DNA of 64,000 bases from contig NZ_JBEAAM010000011.1 in assembly GCF_040066175.1 (NCBI RefSeq), positions 1 to 64,000 of the forward strand. The letters run 5' to 3'. Each line of letters begins with the position of its first letter. The stretch's first letter is position 1. The notes below the pieces were generated by a model. It was not told where the DNA came from. It was given only the letters and a program-made list of their open reading frames with translations, and ran no database searches. A program made the translations under genes and the position numbers. Origin of the DNA: Solimonas sp040066175. GTDB taxonomy: Bacteria; Pseudomonadota; Gammaproteobacteria; Nevskiales; Nevskiaceae. Below, one piece after another: positions 21,490 to 28,749 of this stretch.

Positions 21490-23259
21490 TCAGTGCGCGT
21501 CGCAGTCCGCGAGAAAGCGCAGCAGTTCCTCGCGCAGGCGGTAGTAGTCGGGATGTTCGAGCAGCGCCTTGCGCGTGCGCGGGCGCGGCAGCTCAATCTC
21601 TAGCACCTTGCCGACGCGCGCGTTCGGGCCGTTGGTCATCATCACCACGCGGTCGGCGAGCAGGATCGCCTCATCGACGTCGTGCGTGACCATCATCGCG
21701 GTCAGCCGGGTGCGTGCCCAGACGTCCATCAGCACGTCCTGCAAATCCCAGCGTGTCAGCGAATCGAGCATGCCGAAGGGCTCGTCGAGCAGCAGCAGCT
21801 TGGGCTGCAGTGCAAACGCGCGCGCGATGCCGACGCGCTGCTTCATGCCGTTCGACAGCTCCGACGCGTGCTTGTGCAGGTGCTCGGACAGGCCGACACG
21901 GCCCAGGTAGTGTTCGGCGATCTCGCGGCGCTCGGCCGGCGCGATGTGTGGATAGACCTGGTGGACGCCGAGCATCACGTTGTCGAGCGCCGTCAGCCAC
22001 GGCACCAGGCTCGGCGCCTGGAACACGACGCCGCGATCCGGACCGGCGCCGTCGATCTCCTTGCCGTCGAGGATGATCACGCCCTCGCTGATGCTGTTGA
22101 GGCCGGCCATCATCGACAGCACGGTCGATTTGCCGCAGCCGGAATGGCCGATCACCGAGATGAACTCGCCCTGGCGGATTTTCAGGTCGAAGCCATCGAC
22201 GACCTTCACCGGACCCTTGCGCGTCGGATAGATCTTCGAGATCTTCGAGAGCTCGACGTAGCGTTCGGGCTGCACCGGCGCTCTGCCGCGTGCGGCCCGG
22301 GCTGCCGCCGGGTGCTCGTCGCTGGTGGTCGGTACCTGCGGCTTGAGCGGCACGACCTTGTCGCTGTGCTTGCCGGCGGATTCGAGGCCGGCGTCGATCA
22401 GATACTGCGTGACGTCCCTGCGCAGGCGGATGAAGGCGGGGTCGTGGTTCATCGCGCGACGGTCGCGCGGCCGCGCCAGATCGACGACGAATTCGGGTCC
22501 GAGTGTCGCACCGCTGCCGTTGACGCCGGGCTTCAGTGGAATGATGCGATCGGCCATGAACAGGGCCTCGTCGACGTCGTTGGTGATCAGGACGCAGGTC
22601 TTCTTCTCCAGGTCCCAGATCTGCACGATCTCGTCCTGCAGCTTGGCGCGCGTCAGCGCGTCGAGCGCAGACAGCGGCTCGTCGAGCAGCAGCACGTCGG
22701 GATCGGCCGCGAGCGCGCGCGCCACCGAGGTGCGCTGGCGCATGCCGCCGGACAGTTCGGCGGGGCGCTTGTGCAGCGCCGGCGTCAGGCCGACCATCTC
22801 TACGTACTTCTCGACGCGGATCGCACGATCCTCCTTGGACTGCGTGTGGAACGCCTGGTCCACCGCGAGCGCGACGTTGTCGCGCACCGTCATCCACGGC
22901 ATCAGCGAATAGGACTGGAAGACGACGCCGCGGTCCGGCCCCGGCCCGGTCACCGGCTGGCCACGGACGAGCACCTCACCCGCATCGGCCTCGATCAGCC
23001 CGGCGATCAGCGAGATCAGCGTGGTCTTGCCGGTGCCGGAGAACCCGACGATGGCGACGAACTCGCCGTCGCGGATGCGCAGGTCGATGTCGCGCAGCAC
23101 GGTCGTGACGCGCTTGCCGCTGCCGTAGGACTTGCTGACACCGCGCAGCTCCACGCATGCATTTGTAGGAGCGGCCCTTGGCCGCGCTTCTTCTGGCTGC
23201 GCGCCGACGTCATCGCGGCCGTGGGCCGCTCCTACAGGTGTTTTCATGACCGCACTCAT
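21490..23259 (-). CDS. nrtCD: Nitrate ABC transporter, two fused ATPase domains (NrtCD-like)
   Basis: A 589-aa protein with two complete ABC ATPases in one chain. Domain 1 (about residues 35-290): Walker A GFSGTGKTT, signature LSGGMRQR, Walker B VLLLDEPLSALD. Domain 2 (about 330-575): GHSGCGKST, signature LSNGMKQR, LLLLDEPFGMLD. Classic cyanobacterial transporters use separate NrtC and NrtD, with NrtC carrying an NrtA-like domain; here that domain is absent and the two ATPases are fused. It powers nitrate import through NrtB. The first 30 residues include a segment (PVGAAHGRDDV...ARPRAAPTNA) encoded by an R2 repeat. Start ATG overlaps the nrtB stop. Confidence 0.92.
   Translation of the reverse strand: MSAVMKTPVGAAHGRDDVGAQPEEARPRAAPTNACVELRGVSKSYGSGKRVTTVLRDIDLRIRDGEFVAIVGFSGTGKTTLISLIAGLIEADAGEVLVRGQPVTGPGPDRGVVFQSYSLMPWMTVRDNVALAVDQAFHTQSKEDRAIRVEKYVEMVGLTPALHKRPAELSGGMRQRTSVARALAADPDVLLLDEPLSALDALTRAKLQDEIVQIWDLEKKTCVLITNDVDEALFMADRIIPLKPGVNGSGATLGPEFVVDLARPRDRRAMNHDPAFIRLRRDVTQYLIDAGLESAGKHSDKVVPLKPQVPTTSDEHPAAARAARGRAPVQPERYVELSKISKIYPTRKGPVKVVDGFDLKIRQGEFISVIGHSGCGKSTVLSMMAGLNSISEGVIILDGKEIDGAGPDRGVVFQAPSLVPWLTALDNVMLGVHQVYPHIAPAERREIAEHYLGRVGLSEHLHKHASELSNGMKQRVGIARAFALQPKLLLLDEPFGMLDSLTRWDLQDVLMDVWARTRLTAMMVTHDVDEAILLADRVVMMTNGPNARVGKVLEIELPRPRTRKALLEHPDYYRLREELLRFLADCDAH
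23164..23236. repeat. TGTAGGAGCGGCC inverted repeat (family R2), inside nrtCD
   Basis: TGTAGGAGCGGCC and its inverted copy GGGCCGCTCCTACA enclose about 45 bases. The whole element is read as codons 8-30 of nrtCD. A second copy lies at 50195-50269. Confidence 0.9.
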
Positions 23260-24275
23260 CAGTGCACCTGCTCGCCGAAGCTGACCAGCTGCTGCAGCGT
23301 CGCCATCAGGCGGTCGAGCAAAAAGCCGATGAAGCCGATCGTGAACACCGCGACCATGATGCGCGCCAGCGACTGGCTGGAGCCGTTCTGGAATTCATCC
23401 CAGACGAACTTTCCGAGTCCCGGGTTCTGCGCCAGCATCTCCGAGGCGATCAGCACCATCCAGCCCACGCCCAGCGACAGGCGCAGGCCGGTGAAGATCA
23501 GCTTGAGCGAGGACGGCAGCACGATCTTGCGCACCTTGGCAAACCACGACAGCTGCAGCACCTTGGCGACGTTGATCAGATCCTTGTCCACCGACGCGAC
23601 GCCGACGGCGGTGTTGATCAGCGTCGGCCACAGCGAGCACAGCGTCACCGTGATCGCGGAGATCAGGAAGGACTTCTGGAACATCGGCTCGGCGCTGACG
23701 TAGACCGCGCTGACCACCAGCGTGACGATCGGCAGCCAGGCCAGCGGCGACACCGGCTTGAACAGCTGGATGATCGGGTTGAGCGCGGTCTGCACGGTCG
23801 GCGACAGGCCGCAGACGATGCCCAGCGGCACGGCGACGATCGTCGCCAGCACGAAGCCCATGAACACCGTGCGCAGGCTGGTGCCGATCTGGTCGAGATA
23901 CGTCGGCTTTCCGGTCCACGGCCGGATGCGCACCTCGGCCTTCGGGTCCTGTGCCAGCGTTTCGGCGTTGCGCCTGGCCTGGCGCTCGTAGAAGGCCGCT
24001 GCCTTCTCACGTTCTGCGTGGTGCTCGTCGAGCAGCTGGCCGGCGGCGTCCAGCACCTGCGCCGGCCCCGGCAGCGCGCCGAGGCTGGTCTGCACGCCAC
24101 TGGCCAGGCCCGCCCACAGGCCGAGGAACACCGCGAAGGCGAGCAGCGGCACGCCGATCACGCGCAGGATCTCGCGCAGCTGCTCGCGCGGGTCCTCGCC
24201 GGCGGCGAGCCGCACGATCGGCACGAACCAAGTCAGACCGGTCTTGTTGAGGACGTTGACGGTTTGGATGAGCAT
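23259..24275 (-). CDS. nrtB: Nitrate ABC transporter permease NrtB
   Basis: A 338-aa inner-membrane permease. After a first helix (PLLAFAVFLGLWAGL) there is a hydrophilic, coiled-coil-like insert around residues 95-130, then the binding-protein-dependent permease domain (FMGFVLATIVAVPLGIVCG, the EAA-loop region LINVAKVLQLSWFAKVRKIVLPSSL, GLRLSLGVGWMVLIASEM). The ATG at 24275 has GGAG six bases upstream; an ATG at 24281 is too close to it. Couples NrtA (substrate delivery) to the fused ATPase. Confidence 0.9.
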   Translation of the reverse strand: MLIQTVNVLNKTGLTWFVPIVRLAAGEDPREQLREILRVIGVPLLAFAVFLGLWAGLASGVQTSLGALPGPAQVLDAAGQLLDEHHAEREKAAAFYERQARRNAETLAQDPKAEVRIRPWTGKPTYLDQIGTSLRTVFMGFVLATIVAVPLGIVCGLSPTVQTALNPIIQLFKPVSPLAWLPIVTLVVSAVYVSAEPMFQKSFLISAITVTLCSLWPTLINTAVGVASVDKDLINVAKVLQLSWFAKVRKIVLPSSLKLIFTGLRLSLGVGWMVLIASEMLAQNPGLGKFVWDEFQNGSSQSLARIMVAVFTIGFIGFLLDRLMATLQQLVSFGEQVH

Positions 24276-24303
24276 GGACATCTCCGTGTTCAGAGCTGCG
24301 CCG

Positions 24304-24416
24304 CCATGCCCGCTCAGGCGGGCATCCAGAACCGCCCTTCGGAACGGCGCTGCGCGCCGGCTGGATTCCCGCTCCCCGATTGAAGCACTCGGGGACAAGC
24401 TTTGCGGGAATGACGG
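24304..24416. repeat. Dispersed palindromic repeat, family R1 (copy 3)
   Basis: Palindromes CATGCCCGCTCAGGCGGGCA and GCGGGAATGACGG flank a longer spacer than in the other copies. It occupies the nrtA-nrtB gap, where it could lower expression of the downstream genes relative to the binding protein. Confidence 0.85.
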
Positions 24417-24435
24417 TGTATCGCGTGGAGGAGGG

Positions 24436-25830
24436 TCACTTCACGGTCTCGCTGCCCTTCAGGCCGATCGCGAACTTCGACAGATAGGCGTTGGGCTGAC
24501 GGCCGTCGTACTCGACGCCGTCGATGAACGTCGTGTGCTCGGCCGGACGGAAGCCGGTCTCGGTGGCGAAGTCGGGGAAATCGGCCTTCTTCATCTTGCC
24601 CTCGGCGATCAGCGCCTCGGCCGCCTTGCGGTAGATGTCGGCGCGGAACACCTTCTTCGCGGTTTCGATGTACCAGCTGTCCGGTTTGGCCTCGGCGATC
24701 TGGCCCCAGCGACGCATCTGCGTCAGGTACCAGACGGCGTCGGACGTGTACGGGTAGGTCGCGTGGTAGCGGAAGAAGACGTTGAAGTCCGCTGCCGGCC
24801 GCACGTCGCCCTTCTCGTACTCGAACACGCCGGTCATGCTGTTGGCGATGACCTCGTAATCGGCGCCGACGTACTGCGGCTTGGAGATGATCTTCGCCGC
24901 CTCCTTGCGGTTGGCGTTGTTGTTGGCGTCGAGCCAGTGGCCGGCGCGGATCAGCGCCTTGACGACGGCGATGTGCGTGTTCGGATTCTCGTCTGCCCAC
25001 TTCTGCGTTACGCCGAACACCTTCTCCGAGATGTTGTTGCGGATGTCGTAATCGGTGATTACCGGCGCGCCGATGCCCTTGAACACCGCCTGCTGGTTCC
25101 ACGGCTCGCCGACGCAGTAGCCGTAGATGGTGCCGGCCTCCATCGTTGCCGGCATCTGCGGCGGCGGCGTCACCGAGATCAACACGTCGGCGTTGAGCTG
25201 GCCGGTGACGTCGCCCTTGGCCGGCGCGTAGTAGCCGGGATGCAGGCCGCCTGCGGCGAGCCAGTAACGCATCTCGTAGTTATGCGTCGCCACCGGAAAC
25301 ACGACGCCGACATTGAACGGCTTGCCCTGCTTCTTGTAGCTCTCGACGACCGGCTTGAGCGCGGCGGCCGAGATCGGGTGCACCGGTTTGCCGTCCTTCA
25401 TCGGCAGGTTCTTCTTCATCTCGGCCCACACCGCGTTCGACATCGTGATCGCGTTACCGTTGAGATCCATCGTGAATGCGGTGATGACGTCGGCCTTGGT
25501 GCCGAAGCCGATCGTCGCGCCGAGTGGCTGGCCGGACAGCATGTGTGCGCCGTCGAGCTCGCCGGAAATCACGCGGTCGAGCAGCACCTTCCAGTTCGCC
25601 TGCGCCTCAAGCGTGACGAACAGGCCTTCATCTTCGAAAAAGCCCTTCTCGTAGGCGATCGCCAGCGGAACCATGTCGGTGAGCTTGATGAAGCCGAACT
25701 TCAGCTCCTCCTTCTCCAGCTTGGCGGCGGCGGCCTGACCGGCGAAGGCCAGCCCCAGTCCGGCGAGCAGTGCGCCGGTGCTGCGCAGCAGCCGGCGGCG
25801 GGTGAGACTCAAGACATCCTGTGCGGTCAT
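24436..25830 (-). CDS. nrtA: Nitrate ABC transporter substrate-binding protein NrtA
   Basis: A 464-aa periplasmic binding protein of the NrtA/NasF family. It opens with a twin-arginine signal (LTRRRLLRSTGALLAGLGLAFAGQAAAA), then the family core LKFGFIKLTDMVPLAIAYEKGFFEDEGL, HMLSGQPLGATIGFG, LNGNAITMSNAVW, GYCVGEPWNQQAV and VRPAADFNVFFRYHATYPYTSDAVWYLTQMRRWGQI. It binds nitrate for NrtB/NrtCD. The ATG at 25830 lies 16 bases after the T-tract of the leader terminator. Confidence 0.94.
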   Translation of the reverse strand: MTAQDVLSLTRRRLLRSTGALLAGLGLAFAGQAAAAKLEKEELKFGFIKLTDMVPLAIAYEKGFFEDEGLFVTLEAQANWKVLLDRVISGELDGAHMLSGQPLGATIGFGTKADVITAFTMDLNGNAITMSNAVWAEMKKNLPMKDGKPVHPISAAALKPVVESYKKQGKPFNVGVVFPVATHNYEMRYWLAAGGLHPGYYAPAKGDVTGQLNADVLISVTPPPQMPATMEAGTIYGYCVGEPWNQQAVFKGIGAPVITDYDIRNNISEKVFGVTQKWADENPNTHIAVVKALIRAGHWLDANNNANRKEAAKIISKPQYVGADYEVIANSMTGVFEYEKGDVRPAADFNVFFRYHATYPYTSDAVWYLTQMRRWGQIAEAKPDSWYIETAKKVFRADIYRKAAEALIAEGKMKKADFPDFATETGFRPAEHTTFIDGVEYDGRQPNAYLSKFAIGLKGSETVK

Positions 25831-25845
25831 TGCATTGTCCCCAAG

Positions 25846-25893
25846 CAAAAAAATGCGCCCATGCCCCGGTCGGATGACCGTCACATGGACGCC
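25846..25893 (-). terminator. Leader terminator (attenuator) of the nrt operon
   Basis: GGCGTCCATG pairs with CATGGGCGC around GACGGTC-ATCC-GACCGG, followed by ATTTTTTT, immediately before nrtA. The 5' arm overlaps hairpin P2. Confidence 0.9.
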
Positions 25894-25960
25894 GTTGTCC
25901 TCGATCCGGGCGATGCCGTGCACGCGAGACGCGCTGCACTGCCGGCCGCCATTGGCCGGC
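25887..25960 (-). promoter_or_regulatory. ANTAR (NasT) target: twin hexaloop hairpins of the nrtA leader
   Basis: P1 (25941-25960) is GCCGGCC-AATGGC-GGCCGGC and P2 (25887-25900) is GGAC-AACGGC-GTCC. The loops have A1 and G4. P2 competes with the terminator. Confidence 0.9.
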
Positions 25961-25984
25961 TCACCGCCGTGTCCGGAGAAGAAT

Positions 25985-26000
25985 TGCAAGCGGCGTGCCA
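25985..26000 (-). promoter_or_regulatory. Sigma-54 promoter of the nrt operon
   Basis: TGGCACG-N4-TTGCA on the - strand, an exact consensus -24/-12 element. Confidence 0.9.
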
Positions 26001-26072
26001 ACGCCTGCGAGGCACGAGCCACACGCCGCAGCGACGCAAAGGTCTGCCCCGTGCGCCAGCGCGGCGCGACGG

Positions 26073-26089
26073 CGCACGGCCGTGGTGCG
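26073..26089. promoter_or_regulatory. Candidate NtrC enhancer site upstream of nrtA
   Basis: CGCAC-N7-GTGCG, about 75 bases upstream of the -24/-12 element; the same GCAC-N7-GTGC pattern as upstream of narK. It lies next to the globin gene's start of the next transcription unit. Confidence 0.5.
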
Positions 26090-26102
26090 TCGCCGCGCGA
26101 AG

Positions 26103-26501
26103 TCAGCCCGGCCGCATGATCGACGTGATCACCGCATAGGCCTCGGTCCACGCGCGGCGCACGTCGGCGGTGAAGGCGGCGCCGAGACTCTGTTCGAGCG
26201 TCCACAGCAGCACGACCGCGACCATGCCGTAGTGCGCCTGCGTCACGCCGTAGCGCACGTGGCGCTGGCCCAGGTCGCGGAACGCCGGCGCCAGTACCTG
26301 CGGATGATCGAGTCCGCGCACGGCGATATCGAGCATCGCGATCAGCCGATCGCCCTGTGCGGCCATGTTGCTGCGGAACAGCGGCTGCAGCTGCGGTTCC
26401 AGCTCGAACAGCTTGCTGTAGAACAGTTCTGCGACGTCGGCGCGGATCGGCAGCAGCCGCGCCCAGGTGTCTCTCACCAGTTCGATCTGTGCGGGGTCCA
26501 T
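26103..26501 (-). CDS. Single-domain globin (flavohaemoglobin-type haem protein)
   Basis: A 132-aa globin without a reductase domain. The fold starts DPAQIELVRDTWARLLP, has the FYSKLFELEPQLQPLF CD region, and the proximal histidine in DLGQRHVRYGV, typical of Vitreoscilla-type haemoglobins. There is no signal peptide, so it is cytosolic. Single-domain globins bind O2 or NO; beside nitrate assimilation genes a role in detoxifying NO formed from nitrite is plausible, but this is inference. It has its own sigma-54/ANTAR leader and lies between nasS and the nrt operon; the nrtA promoter begins right behind its stop. Confidence 0.88.
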   Translation of the reverse strand: MDPAQIELVRDTWARLLPIRADVAELFYSKLFELEPQLQPLFRSNMAAQGDRLIAMLDIAVRGLDHPQVLAPAFRDLGQRHVRYGVTQAHYGMVAVVLLWTLEQSLGAAFTADVRRAWTEAYAVITSIMRPG

Positions 26502-26520
26502 ATCGGTGCGTTCGCCAAAC

Positions 26521-26554
26521 GAAAGAAGCCCGGCTCCAGAGCCTGGAGACGGGC
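26521..26554 (-). terminator. Leader terminator of the globin gene
   Basis: GCCCGTCTCCAG-GCT-CTGGAGCCGGGC hairpin (eleven pairs, one mismatch) followed by TTCTTTC. The T-tract is weaker than in the other leaders. The 5' arm overlaps the second hexaloop. Confidence 0.8.
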
Positions 26555-26590
26555 CTCGTTGTCCCTGCGCGAGCGCTCCGTCGTTGGAGC
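26552..26590 (-). promoter_or_regulatory. ANTAR target hairpins of the globin leader
   Basis: P1 (26575-26590) is GCTCC-AACGAC-GGAGC, a perfect stem with loop A1/G4. P2 (about 26552-26565) has loop AACGAG but an imperfect stem (GGGAC/GCCC with a mismatch), the weakest of the seven. Confidence 0.7.
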
Positions 26591-26614
26591 CCGCGCCCTG
26601 TGGCAGTTACCAAC

Positions 26615-26629
26615 GCACGCGCCGTGCCA
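26615..26629 (-). promoter_or_regulatory. Probable sigma-54 promoter of the globin gene
   Basis: TGGCACG-N4-GTGC on the - strand. The -24 part is perfect; the -12 part has G in place of the first T. Confidence 0.65.
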
Positions 26630-26643
26630 AGCGCGGGCGTACC

Positions 26644-27846
26644 TCAGCAGGCTCCGGCTTCGGACCGGCAGCCGTCGGCGCTGTACACGGCGCCGTCGAG
26701 GAAGGCGTCGGCGCCCATGGTCAGCAGGCCTTCGGGCGTGTGCAGCCCCCAGACGCCGGCGTGCCCGCCCTCGGTCTTGCAGTCCGCCAACGGGCAGGGC
26801 ACGTCCAGCGCCGCCGCCGCCTCGCGGTACAGCTGTGGCTGATAGACCTGCGCGGCCACCTCCGCCGCGTCGATGCCGTCGCCGATCTGGCCCCAGCGCC
26901 GCATCTGCTCGATGAACCACATCGCCTGCGACACCCACGGAAAGTTCGCCGCGTGCCGGTGGAACACCAGGCCGGTGCCGAAGAAGCTGTCGCCGGCCCA
27001 CGGCACTTCCAGCGCGGTGCGGATCGTCGCCGGCGGCGCGTTGACCGTGCCGCTGTCGATCAGCAGCTGCGCGCCTTCGGCGCGATGTTCGGGCGCGTCG
27101 AGCCAGCGGCAGGCGTCGAGCAGCGCACTGACGACCGCGCGATGCGTGCGCGGATGCTTCTGTGCCCACGCGCGGGTCACGCCGAAGACCTTCTCCGGGC
27201 CGTTGTTCCAGATCTGGTAGGTGTTGACGATGCGGTAGCCGACGCCGGCCGCCTCCGCCGCCGCGCCCCAGGGCGCGCCGACGCAGAAGCCGTCGATGCG
27301 GCCGTCGCCCATGTGCTGGACCATCAGCGGCGGCGGGATCACTTCGAGGCGCAGGTCGCGGTCCGGGTCGATGCCGCTGGCGGCGAGCCAGTAGCGCAGC
27401 AGGTAGTGATGCGTCGAGTACGGGAACACGTGCGCGAACACGCGCGGCCGCCGGCCGACGGCGCGGTCGCGCGCGAGCAGCGCCTTGAGCGCGCGTCCGG
27501 CGCCGACCGGCTCGCGGCGTTCAAGGTGCAGCTCGCGGTACAGCGATTCGGACACCGCGATCGAGTTGCCGTTGAGGCTCAGCGCCAATGCCGTGACCAT
27601 CGGCACGCCGATGCCGTCGATGCCCAGCGTCGCCGCGAGCGGCATCGGTGCGAGCATCTGCGCGCCGTCGAGCACGCCGGCGACGAGCTTGTCGCGGATG
27701 CTGGCCCACGAGGCCTCGACGCGCACATCCACGTCCAGTCCGTGCGCAGCGAAGTACCCCTTGTCCCGCGCGACGATCAGCGGCGCCGCATCGACCAGCG
27801 GGATGATGCCCAGCTGCAGCCGCGTCTTCTCCGGTTTCCCGCTCAT
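26644..27846 (-). CDS. nasS: NasS, cytosolic nitrate sensor
   Basis: A 400-aa NrtA-like ligand-binding protein without any signal peptide (begins MSGKPEKTRLQLGIIPLVDAAPLIVARDKGYF), which separates NasS sensors from NrtA transport proteins. The ligand-fold blocks match those of NrtA: QMLAPMPLAATLG, ALSLNGNSIAVS, GFCVGAPWGAA, EQMRRWGQIG. In known NasST systems NasS binds NasT without nitrate and releases it when nitrate is bound. The gene follows nasT after 11 bases in the same operon. The many cysteines near the C-terminus (CPLADCKTEG, CRSEAGAC) are unusual and their role is unknown. Confidence 0.9.
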   Translation of the reverse strand: MSGKPEKTRLQLGIIPLVDAAPLIVARDKGYFAAHGLDVDVRVEASWASIRDKLVAGVLDGAQMLAPMPLAATLGIDGIGVPMVTALALSLNGNSIAVSESLYRELHLERREPVGAGRALKALLARDRAVGRRPRVFAHVFPYSTHHYLLRYWLAASGIDPDRDLRLEVIPPPLMVQHMGDGRIDGFCVGAPWGAAAEAAGVGYRIVNTYQIWNNGPEKVFGVTRAWAQKHPRTHRAVVSALLDACRWLDAPEHRAEGAQLLIDSGTVNAPPATIRTALEVPWAGDSFFGTGLVFHRHAANFPWVSQAMWFIEQMRRWGQIGDGIDAAEVAAQVYQPQLYREAAAALDVPCPLADCKTEGGHAGVWGLHTPEGLLTMGADAFLDGAVYSADGCRSEAGAC

Positions 27847-27857
27847 TGTGCGTCCTT

Positions 27858-28427
27858 CTATAACAGCTCGGCGGCGGCGAGCAGCGAGCGCGCGGCATCG
27901 CCGATCTTGAGGTTGCGGTCCATCGCCATCTTGCGCAGCTGCTCGTAGGCCTGCGTTTCCGACAGCTGGCGACGCTGCATCAGCATGCCCTTGGCGCGGT
28001 CCACGTCGCGACGGTCGGCGAGCCGCATCTTGGTTTCTTCCAGTTCACGGCGCAGCGCCTGGTGCTCGTTGAAGCGCGCGATCGCGACGTCGATCACCGC
28101 CTTGAGCCGCGATGGCGCCATGCCATCGACGACGTAGGCGCTGACGCCGGCGCGCATCGCGCGGCGCGCCGTCTCGGCGTCGCTGTGCGCAGCGAACAGC
28201 ACGATCGGCCGCGGCCGGTCGCGCGCGATCTGGCCGAGCGATTCGAGCGTGTCGCGCGTCGGCGCATCGACATCGATCAGCACCACGTCGGGCTGGTGAT
28301 GCGTGACCGCGGTGAGCAGGTCGTCCGAGGTCGCCAGCTGCGCGACGACCTCATGGCCGCCATCGAGCAGCGCCTGACGCAGCAGCACCACCCGATGGTG
28401 GTCATCGTCAACCAGCATCACACGCAT
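27858..28427 (-). CDS. nasT: NasT, ANTAR-domain antiterminator (response-regulator fold)
   Basis: A 189-aa protein: a pseudo-receiver domain (MRVMLVDDDHHRVVLLRQAL, with Asp in VVLIDVDAP) and a C-terminal ANTAR domain (LADRRDVDRAKGMLMQRRQLSETQAYEQLRKMAMDRNLKIGDAARSLL, about residues 135-185) containing the conserved AKGxLM and YxxLRxxAM pattern. ANTAR dimers bind twin hexaloop RNA hairpins and stop leader terminators from forming. The ATG at 28427 matches the start of its paralogue at 30108. Transcribed with nasS; the region upstream also carries the divergent porin promoter. Expected targets are the seven leaders in this window. Confidence 0.92.
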   Translation of the reverse strand: MRVMLVDDDHHRVVLLRQALLDGGHEVVAQLATSDDLLTAVTHHQPDVVLIDVDAPTRDTLESLGQIARDRPRPIVLFAAHSDAETARRAMRAGVSAYVVDGMAPSRLKAVIDVAIARFNEHQALRRELEETKMRLADRRDVDRAKGMLMQRRQLSETQAYEQLRKMAMDRNLKIGDAARSLLAAAELL

Positions 28428-28500
28428 AGGAACCACGATGGTGCAGGAGGCAAACGCATGACACTGGTTTCGCAAAAGCTGTGCCGCCGGGAGCCACTCT

Positions 28501-28515
28501 TGGCACGCCCCTTGC
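28501..28515 (+). promoter_or_regulatory. Sigma-54 promoter of the porin gene
   Basis: TGGCACG-N4-TTGC, exact -24/-12 consensus, between the divergent nasT and porin genes. Confidence 0.9.
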
Positions 28516-28558
28516 TCGAAAGCCGTGGACATCGCGCAGCGGTCGCCCGTCCGGCCGC

Positions 28559-28609
28559 CTCCAATGACGGAGCGCGCGAGTCATACCGATCGACAGGACA
28601 AAGGCGTCC
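28559..28609 (+). promoter_or_regulatory. ANTAR target hairpins of the porin leader
   Basis: P1 (28559-28572) is CTCC-AATGAC-GGAG and P2 (28596-28609) is GGAC-AAAGGC-GTCC. Both loops have A1/G4. P2 overlaps the terminator's 5' arm. Confidence 0.87.
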
Positions 28610-28643
28610 GTCCGAACGCAGTGCGTTCGGGGGCGCTTTTCTT
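28604..28643 (+). terminator. Leader terminator of the porin gene
   Basis: GCGTCCGTCCGAACGCA pairs with TGCGTTCGGGGGCGC, followed by TTTTCTT. About 105 bases separate it from the porin ATG, longer than in the other leaders; no ORF or further structure was recognised in that gap. Confidence 0.85.
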
Positions 28644-28749
28644 GTGCGTGCACGACAATGGCGCTTCCCGCAGCAGTGTGCCGCGGCCGGGTCCTTCAGC
28701 CGTCCATCCCACGTTTCCGGGCGAGCCGCCCGAGGTATCAGGAGTGACC

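Noticed and set aside
21682..23703. 673-aa open frame on the + strand opposite nrtCD
   Set aside because: Composition is that of a GC-rich antisense shadow; the - strand encodes two complete ABC ATPase domains.
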